Positions 1-7,258 of a stretch of 39,915 nt of DNA are shown here, piece by piece. Both the position numbers and the translations under genes were made by a program. The DNA comes from Streptomyces sp. SID12488 (GTDB taxonomy: Bacteria; Actinomycetota; Actinomycetes; Streptomycetales; Streptomycetaceae). The notes below the pieces were generated by a model, which saw only the letters and a program-made list of their open reading frames with translations, had not been told where the DNA came from and ran no database searches. The stretch lies in the NCBI RefSeq assembly GCF_010548275.1, contig NZ_JAAGLT010000049.1, positions 1-39,915 of the forward strand, given 5' to 3'. The stretch's first letter is position 1; the number at the start of each line of letters is the position of its first letter.

Positions 1-2
1 AC

Positions 3-110
3 GTCCAAGCCGTGCTCGCCCTGGCCCGCCGACGCGTCAACGTCCTGTGGGCCCTGATCCGCGACGGACGGCGCTACCAAGTCACACCTCCAGTGACTAC
101 AGCTGCTTGA
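3..110 (+). CDS. C-terminal tail of an IS110-type transposase (cut by window edge)
   Basis: An open frame runs from the left edge to a TGA at 108-110 and gives 35 residues, including QAVLALARRRVNVLWAL and RDGRRYQ. This wording matches, from memory, the extreme C-terminus of Streptomyces IS110/IS116-type transposases. The N-terminal DEDD catalytic part would lie outside the window, so completeness cannot be judged. It differs from the IS110 relic at 25439-26135 and is probably a different element. Nothing recognisable lies between it and 245. Confidence 0.6.
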   Translation, partial: VQAVLALARRRVNVLWALIRDGRRYQVTPPVTTAA

Positions 111-245
111 CAACAGCATTAGGAAGCGTGTTGCGTGACCGAATTGTTCGCTCCTCAGGCTGCTTCTGGGGTGACGTAGCCGTGAGCGACGTCGCGGCGT
201 TCGGCGAGCAATTGTCAATCCCTGTGGATCGGTGCTGTTGCCTGG

Positions 246-620
246 TTATGTGCTGAGGTGTTCGTGAAGCATCTGCCAGGTTCCGGCGTTGTTGACGAGC
301 ACGTTGGTGCCGCGGCCGCTTCCTGACCGCGGCTGGCCGTCGATGGTTCCGGTCCAGGCGAACCGGTATCGGCATACCGCGTGGTCATCGCTTTGAGCGA
401 TCCACTCCACGTCGTTGATCTGGTAGACCTCGTCGCGGATGGTGGCGAAGGTCTCGGCGATGGCGGAGAGGACGGCTTCGCGGCCGCGGTGGGATCCGTC
501 GGAGAACCAGTAGACGGCCTGGGGAGCGATCAGCGGGACGAGCTGGGTGATGTCGTGGCTGTTGGTGGCCTGCTCGTAGACGCGGAGGAACTCGGTGAGC
601 GGGGCAGTGGGTTCGGGCAT
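246..620 (-). CDS. NTF2-like / SnoaL-like family protein
   Basis: This 124-residue protein has the compact cone-fold pattern of the NTF2-like superfamily (SgcJ/EcaC or SnoaL-like). An N-terminal helix (EFLRVYEQATNSHD) is followed by a VYWFSDGSHRGREAV segment, central helices, and a C-terminal sheet with CRYRFAWTGTIDG and NVLVNNAGTWQMLHEHLS. The start at 620 is preferred because AGAGGAC lies a few bases upstream; an in-frame start 14 codons earlier would read through that site. Members act as small isomerases, cyclases or ligand-binding proteins, and no substrate can be named here. It stands alone, with an IS256 relic just upstream. It looks intact. Confidence 0.72.
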   Translation of the reverse strand: MPEPTAPLTEFLRVYEQATNSHDITQLVPLIAPQAVYWFSDGSHRGREAVLSAIAETFATIRDEVYQINDVEWIAQSDDHAVCRYRFAWTGTIDGQPRSGSGRGTNVLVNNAGTWQMLHEHLST

Positions 621-668
621 CGACAGGTCCTCTTCTCCCTTGCGGGGCGCGACAAGTGACAAGTGGGG

Positions 669-1087
669 TCAGGCGGCCGTGGCCTGCTCTCGCTCGACGA
701 GGACGCCGTTTTCGAACGTGGCGCCCGCCCGGACCAGGGCGATGAGATGGGCGCCGGTGACCGCGCGCCAGCGGGCCAGGGCGGCAGGATCTTCGAGGAG
801 AACCGCATCCGCTCTCCGGTGGCCGCATCCACCCGTCTGTCGGTCACGCGCGGGGCCGTGACCTCGACGGAACCCGCGGCAGTGGTCACGGTGCGGGGCC
901 GGTGGCGGCCGTTGCGGACCACCAGACGGCGCCCGGCCCCATCCGCCTCGGCGGCCAACTCGGCTATGTACTGGTTGACTTCGGCCTCCAGCGCGGCGGC
1001 GGGCATCCGCAGGGCGCCCTCGCGGACGATCTCGTCGATCAGGGAACCAGTCTCGGTGGTGCCGTCGGCAGTGACTACGCTGAGCAC
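669..1087 (-). pseudogene. IS256-family (mutator) transposase with internal deletion
   Basis: The 5' portion encodes about 85 residues of a typical actinobacterial IS256 transposase N-terminus (EGALRMPAAALEAEVNQYI, RRLVVRNGRHRPR, EVTAPRVTDRRV, RFSSKILPPW). The frame then jumps directly to the family C-terminus (RWRAVTGAHLIALVRAG, ATFENGVLVERE), which ends at 669. Full-length members are about 400 residues, so roughly 280 residues are gone, including the DDE catalytic core. The junction lies near 770-790 and is out of frame. The remaining DNA keeps both ends of the gene and could only move if a full-length IS256 transposase elsewhere recognised its ends. ACAAGTGACAAGT at 652-664 lies just beyond the 3' end. 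Confidence 0.8.
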
Positions 1088-1135
1088 GGGCGCGCCTTCC
1101 CGACCCGCGCTGCGAACGCGGGCCTCTACTCGGTG

Positions 1136-1196
1136 ACTTGTAGATCATTCGGGAAGGTACGCCCTTCGCGCACTCCCCGGGAGCCGATCCACAAGT
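1136..1196. repeat. 11-bp inverted repeat upstream of the IS256 relic
   Basis: ACTTGTAGATC (1136-1146) and GATCCACAAGT (1186-1196) form an inverted repeat with one mismatch, 39 bp apart. It lies just upstream of the IS256 transposase start. It may be the element's terminal region or a regulatory stem. The related ACAAGT motif recurs at the other end of the relic (652-664), which supports an IS terminus. Confidence 0.45.
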
Positions 1197-1298
1197 ACTG
1201 AGCATTGCTCCCTGACCAGCCAACATTACGATCTGTGCCTGAAGTAGGCGGCGGTCGAAGGGGCGACGCAGGCGCGCCGTCCCGTATCAGGAGGACAT

Positions 1299-1676
1299 AT
1301 GCGACGTGGCGAGGTCTGGTGGGCAGATTTCAACGAGCAGCGGGCAGTCGTACTGCTGTCGGGAGAAGAGGCGTCCGGTTTCTTGGCTATGCAGGTCGTC
1401 GCTCCCGCGGGCACCGATCTCAGCGGCGTGGCCGTTGAGGTGGCAGTAGGTGCCCCCGAAGGCCTGCCTCTCGAAGGCGTCCTGAGAGTCGCACTTCCAC
1501 GTCCCGACCTCATCCCTTGCACTTGGCTGGTCACCCTGGCCAGGGAAGACCTGATCGGGCAGGCGGGCGTCCTGTCGTCCGCGAAGCTCAGCGAGATCGA
1601 GGATGCCCTTCGTCTCGGGTCCTGCACTATGCGCCGCTCGACCTCGCCACCGCCGGCCGCGGCAAGCGGGCCGTGA
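1299..1676 (+). CDS. MazF/PemK-like toxin, antitoxin not visible
   Basis: The N-terminus MRRGEVWWADF is the classic entry of the MazF/PemK fold (GEVWWxD). It is followed by AVVLLSGEEA, MQVVAPAGTD, VEVAVGAPEGLPLEGVL and LIPCTWLVTLAREDL, with a C-terminal helix LSSAKLSEIEDALRLG. These toxins are usually sequence-specific endoribonucleases about 110 residues long. The last 17 or so residues here (from SCTMRRS) come from reading into the adjacent hydrolase relic, so the native stop was lost. The start at 1299 has an AGGAGG site about 8 bases upstream. No antitoxin ORF is recognisable between the IS256 relic and this gene, so it is an orphan, an inactive copy, or paired in trans. Confidence 0.72.
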   Translation: MRRGEVWWADFNEQRAVVLLSGEEASGFLAMQVVAPAGTDLSGVAVEVAVGAPEGLPLEGVLRVALPRPDLIPCTWLVTLAREDLIGQAGVLSSAKLSEIEDALRLGSCTMRRSTSPPPAAASGP

Positions 1677-2018
1677 TCGCCAAGCCGGCACTGCGCTCGT
1701 GGATGGCGGACGTCTTCGACAGCGCGTACGTCCCGGATCCGAAGCAGCGGGGCGACCGTCTGGTCTCGCCCGCGCCTCGGACACCGCCGACCTCCAGGGC
1801 ATCGCGCCGGCCTTCGTCGTCACCGCCGAGTAAGACCTCCTCAAGGCCGAGGAAGTGGCTGCGCCGACCGGCTCCGCAGGGCCGGATCGCTGGTCGGCCG
1901 TCACGACTGCACCCGCGCCGATCACGGTTACGACGCCCAGGACGAGGCCAGGGAGCGCGAGGTGTACCAGTTGATCGCGGAGCAGGTGCGGCGGGCGTTC
2001 GGGGAGGAGACCTCGTAG
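1617..2018 (+). pseudogene. alpha/beta-hydrolase (esterase) C-terminal relic, frameshifted
   Basis: Joined over three frames, the region gives the C-terminal third of a Streptomyces alpha/beta-hydrolase: LHYAPLDLAT and ALRSWMADVFDSAYVPDP in one frame, ASDTADLQGIAPAFVVTAE in a second, and RRAGSLVGRHDCTRADHGYD through EVYQLIAEQVRRAF in a third, ending with TAG at 2016-2018. The D and H positions of the triad region are still seen (VTAE(D), ADHGYD). The N-terminal half with the nucleophile Ser is absent. The relic is joined directly to the toxin gene, which suggests a deletion junction near 1617. Confidence 0.7.
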
Positions 2019-2110
2019 CCAGACGCTGGGTAGCCGCAGGAGGGGCAACATTTTTGTCAATGATCTTGGCGACGGTTGAGCCGCGTCCGGTCCGCAGCGT
2101 GTCCCCTCAG

Positions 2111-2350
2111 TCAACCGGCGGTGTGTCGTGCGTGTCGTGTGGAGGACTCGATGGTCTTCAGACCCCACGCCTGGCCTTTGGCTCGTGCCGCCTGGGTTCA
2201 GGTGACGAGCGGCCAGTCAGGGGTGAGGACGAACCAGGTGAGCGGGTTGCACAGCTCGACACGGTTGCCGCCCGTAGACGTACAGGAAGAACGTCTGCTG
2301 GATGGCGTGCTTGTGCGGCCCGGTCTCGATGAACACGCCCTGGGGACAGG
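2111..2350 (-). pseudogene. extradiol (catechol 2,3-) dioxygenase C-terminal relic
   Basis: The minus strand reads GVFIETGPHKHAIQQTFFLY in one frame. After a small deletion it reads GGNRVELCNPLTWFVLTPDW in another, then a TGA at 2198-2200 and TQAARAKGQAWGLKTIES in the same frame, ending at 2111. This is the C-terminal end of a catechol 2,3-dioxygenase-type vicinal oxygen chelate enzyme, with the HxxxQTFFLYVYEPGGNRVE signature whose Glu binds iron. Two lesions are visible: loss of about four or five bases around the expected YEPGG, and a stop where relatives have Trp. The N-terminal two thirds are missing, so no activity is possible. It hints at a lost aromatic-catabolism gene set. Confidence 0.72.
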
Positions 2351-2596
2351 ATGGGGAGTTCACCGCGACGGTCCGTGACGCCGCCGCCCTGGGCAAGCGC
2401 GTGAGTACCGTTGCAGGTGCCGCCTCCAGTCGTGCCCGGCAGCGAGCCGTTACGGATGGGCGGGAGGTCCGACCGCCCCGTCCTGGACGCGGCACCGGGC
2501 GTCCGGGGCGGCGCGGTCAAGCCCCCGGCAAGCTCTCTCATCCGTTCATGACGCGGTGAGCTGCGCGGTTCCTCACTCCCCGAGAAGCCGGCCCAG

Positions 2597-2905
2597 TCAA
2601 CGCAGTCGTGCCGCCTGGGTCGCCCGGGACGCCTCGGCCTGCGGTGCCATCATGTCGTAGCCGTGGAAACCGCCGGGCCACACGTGGAGTTCGGCGACCC
2701 CGCCGGCCTGCCAGATCCGCGAGGCGTACGCGACGGTCTCGTCCCGGAAGGTCTCGGCGGAGCCGATGTCCAGGAAGGTCGGAGGCAGCCCGGACAGGTC
2801 TTCGGCCCGGGCCGGAGCGGCGTGGGCGGGCACGTTCGGACCGCCGCGCCGATCACCGAGCAGCGCGGTCCAGCCCATCTCGTAGCTACGGTCAAATACC
2901 AGCGA
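2597..2905 (-). pseudogene. second alpha/beta-hydrolase C-terminal relic
   Basis: An open frame encodes about 93 residues from MGWTALLGDRRGG through DLSGLPPTFLDIGSAETFRD and VAELHVWPGGFHGYDMM to SRATQAARLR. This is the C-terminal third of a hormone-sensitive-lipase-like (HSL/Lip2) hydrolase. The Asp after SGLPPTFLDIGSAE and the His of GGFHGYD are the last two members of the Ser-Asp-His triad. The oxyanion HGGG and nucleophile GDSAGG region is missing: upstream the frame hits a TGA within 15 codons. Relatives are about 310 residues. It is not the same gene as the relic at 1617-2018. Confidence 0.68.
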
Positions 2906-3171
2906 TCACCGAACCTGACTCCTGATCAATACAGATGACGCAACCTGATCATTCGCCCCTACCCCTGACAAAATTGCAGATCAGAACCGCACACCAAGGT
3001 CCGGCACCCGCAATCGCGCGCACCACCGAGGTGCCCACACCAACACACGAAACTGATCAGCCCAGGCCAGCCCAACAGCCACTGATCACAAAAGCCGCTC
3101 ACGGACACTTCAGGAGCATGTGAACCGCCCACGACCTCAAGGGAGTTCGCGGGCGGTCTGTCCGGATCATT
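2906..3171. other. non-coding gap with four CTGATCA sites
   Basis: No convincing gene lies here. A 62-codon frame at 2935-3123 has a low-complexity Pro/Thr/His composition and no family resemblance. The palindrome TGATCA occurs at 2923, 2946, 3054 and 3084, each preceded by C. That is far more often than expected in 170 bases of any composition. Confidence 0.5.
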
Positions 3172-3211
3172 GGAGCTACGGAGCTACGGAGCTACGGAGC
3201 TACGGAGCTAC
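3172..3211. repeat. five perfect copies of an 8-bp unit at a protease 3' end
   Basis: GGAGCTAC is repeated five times without a mismatch, followed by GG. On the minus strand the protease stop codon TAG (3200-3202) lies inside the second repeat copy read by that strand. Copy-number changes would therefore alter only the 3' untranslated part. The unit contains the palindrome AGCT. Confidence 0.95.
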
Positions 3212-6200
3212 GGTCAGCGGTGTGCGGCCCACCGTCGTCGAGCCGTCGCCGAACTCCACGACGCCGACGTACCGTTGGCCGCGTACGGCGTCCGGCCAGG
3301 TCACGGTCAGTTCGGGGCGGTCGCCCGCGGTGACCTGCTGGGAGGACGGGGTGACCGAGGGGCGTACCGCCGGGGCGCCCAGGCCCACCTCTGAGCTCCA
3401 CAGGGTGTACTGCTGGCTGGTCGTGCCGGCCGGGAGTCTGTACTGGAGGACGTAGACGTCGTAGTCGCCGGGCGGCAGGTCGGTGTGTTCGTCGGAGCCG
3501 GCGTCGGGGCGGCCGATCTGGTTGCCGGCGGTGTCGAAGACGTAGAGGTCGATGTCGCTGCCGGGAAGGTGGTCGGCGGCGGTGATGGCCACGCGGGTGA
3601 AGGCGGCGCCTTCGGAGACATGGACGCGGTGCTTCACGACCGCGTCGTTGGTGTGCGGGCTCTCCGGGAAGTCGGACTTGTCCGTGCCGGTCAGGGTGCC
3701 TGTCGTCTTCATGGCGGTGTACAGGGCCGCTTTCGCTGTCAGTTCGCCGGTCCAGCCGACTCCGACGGTCAGTTTCACCGAGTCCTGGCCGATGGCCGTG
3801 ACCTCGCTCGGCGCCGCGAACCGCGTGGGGCGCAGGGTGATCGGGCTGGTGACGCGGTGGCGGGCGTGGGCATCGCTCAGGGTGAGGGAGCCGTAGGTCC
3901 AGGTGTCGTACGTGGCGTCCATACGTTCGAACTCCACCGCGTACGAGGCCGACTCGCCCGGCGCCAGGGTCAGCCGCTTCGGGGTGACCGTGGCGCGGAA
4001 GCCGGGCGGGGTCCGGAGCGTGGCCTTGTACGTGGCCGTCCTGGAGGACACGTTGGTGACCTTGCGGGTTACCGTCTGGTGGCCGTAGAGGTCGCCCACC
4101 GAGATCGACGGGTAGTTGAGGTCACTGGGGTCGAGCGGTGTGGCCGTCGCGCAGGGGTCCTCGCCGTTCTCCGCCGCCGGGGGGATGCCGATGGCGCACA
4201 GGTACGCGGTCCAGTCGGCGGACGTGGAGTCGTAGACCAGACCGGGGTCGGCGGCGCGGGTGACGCGGGGGATGCCGGAGCCGTAGTCGAGCGGCGTGGC
4301 GGAGTCGGCGTCCTGGCGGCCGACGGGGTCGCCCTTCTCGTCCTTCGTCGTCGCCGTGGTCATCAGCGCCGATTTGACCTCCATCGGCGACCAGCCGGGG
4401 TGGAGCTGCTTCAGCAGGGTCGCGAGGCCCGCGATGTGCGGCGACGCCATCGACGTACCGGACATGAAGCCGAAGGAGCCCGCGTAGCCGCTCAGGCCTC
4501 CCGGCACCGTGCCCGCCGGCACGGCTTCGCCGGGGGCGGTGATGTCCGGCTTGAGCAGGTCGCCGTGGCTGTGGTCGTCGGGGCCGCCGGAGGAGAAGGA
4601 GGTGACGTCCCGGGCGGTGGTCTTGTGGCTTTGGCTGGGGAGGAACCCGGCGGTCGCGTTCTCGGTGGCCGCGTACTCCTTCACCGTCGGCGAGTTCTGC
4701 TTGCTCACCTGGAACAGGGGGATGGCGAAGGTGGTGGCGAAGAAGTCCATGCCGCTGGTCGGCGTGTGGGTGAGGACGATCGCCCTGCCGCCCGCCGACT
4801 TGACCTCGGTGGCCTTCTCCCCGACGAAGAGGTTGCCGCCCCGGTCGCAGACCACGATCTTGTCCTTGGTCCGCGCCGGGTCGAGCGTGCCCGGCGCGCA
4901 CAGCGCGGCCTGCTCGGCGTCGGCGTCCGACTTGCGCACGTCGGCGGCGTTGACCAGTGGGGTCGAGGGGACGCCCGAGTTCAGGCTGCGGTTGGTGATG
5001 CGGCGGCCGTTGCCCAGGGTGAGTGAGGCGGTGTAGCCGGTGTCGTGCGTCGACGCGGCGACCGTCGTCAACCAGGGGGCGGTGATCTGGACGGTGCCCG
5101 GGCCGCTGTTGCCGGCCGAGGCGGCGACGAAAACGCCCGCCTTGGCGGCGTTGAACATGGCCTCCTTGATGGTCGGTTGGGTGATATCCCCGCCTATGGA
5201 GTAGTTGATGACGTCCACGCCGTCCGCGACGGCTCGGTCGATCGCGGCCACGGTGTCCATGCCCCAGCAGTTCGTGCTCCAGCAGGCCTTGTAGTACGCC
5301 AGCCGCGCGGCCGGCGCGACGCCGCTGAGCTTTCCGCTGGTGCCGGTGCCCGGGATCGACGCCTCGACGCCGTGGTTCCCGGCGGCCGTCGTACCGGTGT
5401 GTGTGCCGTGGCTGTCCCGGTCCAGTGGCGAGGCCACGTCGTCGGGGGTGGGCGCGGCCACGCCCTTGCGGAACCACTGGGCGCCGATCACCTTGTTGTT
5501 GCAGGTGACGCGGTTGGCGGGGTCGGGGTCGGTGCCCTCGTCGCACGTGCCGTGCCACTTCTTGGCGATGGCCTCGGCGTCGGGGCGCGGCTCCGGAAGT
5601 GGGGCGAGCATCGGGTTCGACGGGTCGAAGCCGGTGTCCACGATGCCGACGATCATTCCCTCACCGGCGTGCTCGGGCCCGCCGAACTTCGACCAGAGCC
5701 CTTTGCCGCCGGAGAGACCCAGCATGGCGGGGAGGTCGGGGAGCGAGCTGGAAGGGGTGGTTCTCCGTGTGCCGGATGCGTCGGACGCGGGTGCTTCCGG
5801 GGCCCGATCCGTGGTGGTTCCGGCTCGACCCTCAGTCTCCGCTGCGGGGCCGTGGTCCGGCGTCGGAGAGCCGGCGGAGCGCGGGAAATCCGCCGTCGGT
5901 CGGCTTGCCGTGCTGCGGGACACCGCGGCGACCCCCGGCGTCGCCGCCAGCTTCGACGCCTGCCGGCCAGTCAGTTTCGCGGCGAAGCCGCTGAGTGTGA
6001 AGTCGTAGTCGTAGAGCGCCTTGACGCCGGGTACGGCGTCGAGGACCTCGTCGCGGCGGTCGTCCAGGTGGCGTCGATAGGCGTCGATCGCGTCGGAGTC
6101 GGGGGCGAGCCGGTTGCCGGGCTTCGGTGCCGTCCGCTTCAGGCGGGGCAGTTCGCCCTCGTAGGCGGCGACGGGTGGGTCGGTGAGCGTCACGACGTAC

Positions 6201-6364
6201 ATTCCGGGGCCGAAACTCCCGCCGCTCTCCGTCAAGGCCGGGGCGGCGTCGGTGTCGGCGGCGTAGACGGTGGGAGCGGTGACGGCGGTCAGCGTCAGGG
6301 CTCCGGCGAGGAGCGGCGCCAGCAAGGTGACGGCAGCTCTCGGGCGTATGTGATGGTGTGTCAA
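3200..6364 (-). CDS. secreted S8 (subtilisin-like) serine protease, multidomain
   Basis: This 1054-residue precursor has a Sec signal peptide (residues 1-35, TAPTVYA cleavage region), an I9-type propeptide (about 55-155) and a low-complexity linker (155-205). The S8 domain carries the catalytic triad: D243 in IVDTGFDPSN, H319 in DRDSHGTHTG and S638 in SGTSMASPHIAG, plus oxyanion N419 in AASAGNSGPG. A PA domain is inserted at about 465-575. Behind it are a subtilisin-type fibronectin III domain (about 740-850, LNYPSISVGDL) and a PPC-like C-terminal domain (HRVHVSEGAAFTRVAI, DIDLYVFD). The start is TTG, with a modest GAGATGGA upstream. No partner gene is adjacent. It should degrade proteins outside the cell and looks intact. 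Confidence 0.9.
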   Translation of the reverse strand: MTHHHIRPRAAVTLLAPLLAGALTLTAVTAPTVYAADTDAAPALTESGGSFGPGMYVVTLTDPPVAAYEGELPRLKRTAPKPGNRLAPDSDAIDAYRRHLDDRRDEVLDAVPGVKALYDYDFTLSGFAAKLTGRQASKLAATPGVAAVSRSTASRPTADFPRSAGSPTPDHGPAAETEGRAGTTTDRAPEAPASDASGTRRTTPSSSLPDLPAMLGLSGGKGLWSKFGGPEHAGEGMIVGIVDTGFDPSNPMLAPLPEPRPDAEAIAKKWHGTCDEGTDPDPANRVTCNNKVIGAQWFRKGVAAPTPDDVASPLDRDSHGTHTGTTAAGNHGVEASIPGTGTSGKLSGVAPAARLAYYKACWSTNCWGMDTVAAIDRAVADGVDVINYSIGGDITQPTIKEAMFNAAKAGVFVAASAGNSGPGTVQITAPWLTTVAASTHDTGYTASLTLGNGRRITNRSLNSGVPSTPLVNAADVRKSDADAEQAALCAPGTLDPARTKDKIVVCDRGGNLFVGEKATEVKSAGGRAIVLTHTPTSGMDFFATTFAIPLFQVSKQNSPTVKEYAATENATAGFLPSQSHKTTARDVTSFSSGGPDDHSHGDLLKPDITAPGEAVPAGTVPGGLSGYAGSFGFMSGTSMASPHIAGLATLLKQLHPGWSPMEVKSALMTTATTKDEKGDPVGRQDADSATPLDYGSGIPRVTRAADPGLVYDSTSADWTAYLCAIGIPPAAENGEDPCATATPLDPSDLNYPSISVGDLYGHQTVTRKVTNVSSRTATYKATLRTPPGFRATVTPKRLTLAPGESASYAVEFERMDATYDTWTYGSLTLSDAHARHRVTSPITLRPTRFAAPSEVTAIGQDSVKLTVGVGWTGELTAKAALYTAMKTTGTLTGTDKSDFPESPHTNDAVVKHRVHVSEGAAFTRVAITAADHLPGSDIDLYVFDTAGNQIGRPDAGSDEHTDLPPGDYDVYVLQYRLPAGTTSQQYTLWSSEVGLGAPAVRPSVTPSSQQVTAGDRPELTVTWPDAVRGQRYVGVVEFGDGSTTVGRTPLTVAP

Positions 6365-6661
6365 CTGTGGTCCATCTCAATCGAGTTGGTTAAGACCTTG
6401 ATCCCCCACGGCCCTCAGTGTCACAGGGAACTCACCAGTAATAAATCTTGAACTGTCACATACCGGTGGGTCTTCACAGTCGCTTCACAACCAGCCGTCC
6501 AAGCGGTCCGGAGATGCTCGCCGTTCACCTTCCGAACTTCTCAAGTCCGGTCAAGGGAAGGCGAAGGAAGATCAAAAACCTGACCCACGAGCGTCCATTG
6601 ATCTGGATCAACGACCGCCTGAAGGCAACCGGTTGATCACGACGTCACACAGGCCCTAGCG

Positions 6662-7078
6662 TCACCGGTTTCCGGCCCCACCTCGCGCGGTGGGGCCGGA
6701 AACGTCGTCAGTTCGGCGGAGGCGGATACCGGGATGGAGCTGCTGTTCGGTGGCGCCTTGTTCCTGGGCGTCGAAGAGGCGGGCGGCGTAGTGGGGCGGC
6801 AGCGCGACCGTTAGGTGCCGGAACCGGTCCTCGTCCGTCGTCCCGATCGGCGCGGTGCAGCCGATCCGGGCGCGAGTGTCGATGACGCCCGTGGTCGCCG
6901 CCTTCTGCCGCGACTTGGCGCGGATCTGCGGCTGCCACCGCTTCTTCACCTCGCGCTCCAGGCTCGCGGCGAGGTCCGGACGCGGCTTTCTGATCTGGTC
7001 TTTGACGTACCGCTCCACAGTGCGCTGAGAGATCCGCAGCATCTGGGCAACCGCCCTGGCGCCCTTGAGCTGGGCGGG
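6662..7078 (-). pseudogene. tpg: relic of tpg, telomere terminal protein
   Basis: The frame reads QLKGARAVAQMLRISQRTVE and YVKDQIRKPRPDLAASLERE, then KKRWQPQIRAKSRQKAATTG, DTRARIGCTAPIGTTDEDRF and RHLTVALPPHYAARLFDAQE. This is the signature of Tpg, which caps the 5' ends of linear Streptomyces replicons; the helix-turn-helix is around ISQRTVERYVK. Tpg is about 185 residues. Here the first 40 or so are missing and the end is replaced after EQGATEQQL by unrelated residues that run into the hairpin. No tap gene is adjacent. I infer a dead copy carried on a chromosome arm or a formerly linear element. Confidence 0.82.
6668..6703. terminator. strong hairpin, 15-bp perfect stem
   Basis: GGTTTCCGGCCCCACC-type arms pair perfectly: the 15-bp stem 6668-6682 pairs with 6689-6703 around the hexamer TCGCGC. 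It sits at the distorted 3' end of the tpg relic and upstream of the protease promoter region. It could act as a bidirectional terminator. There is no U tract, which is usual in Streptomyces. Confidence 0.7.
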
Positions 7079-7258
7079 GCGTCGACGATCAACTCGTCGA
7101 TGGCTGGCGGGGGTCGCTGGAAACAGGACCCCCGCACGTGGTGAGCGCGAGCTATGGCTGGCGTACGGCGCGCCCGCGTCGCTGCTGGCTGCAGTCCGAC
7201 CACGCCGTGTGACAACCCGAGGCCGTCGAACCCGCCACGTACGGGGTCTGATGGAGGG

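Noticed and set aside
3485..5026. 513-codon plus-strand frame opposite the S8 protease
   Set aside because: It is an antisense shadow of a high-GC gene: Gly/Val/Arg-rich, no domain, no ribosome site.
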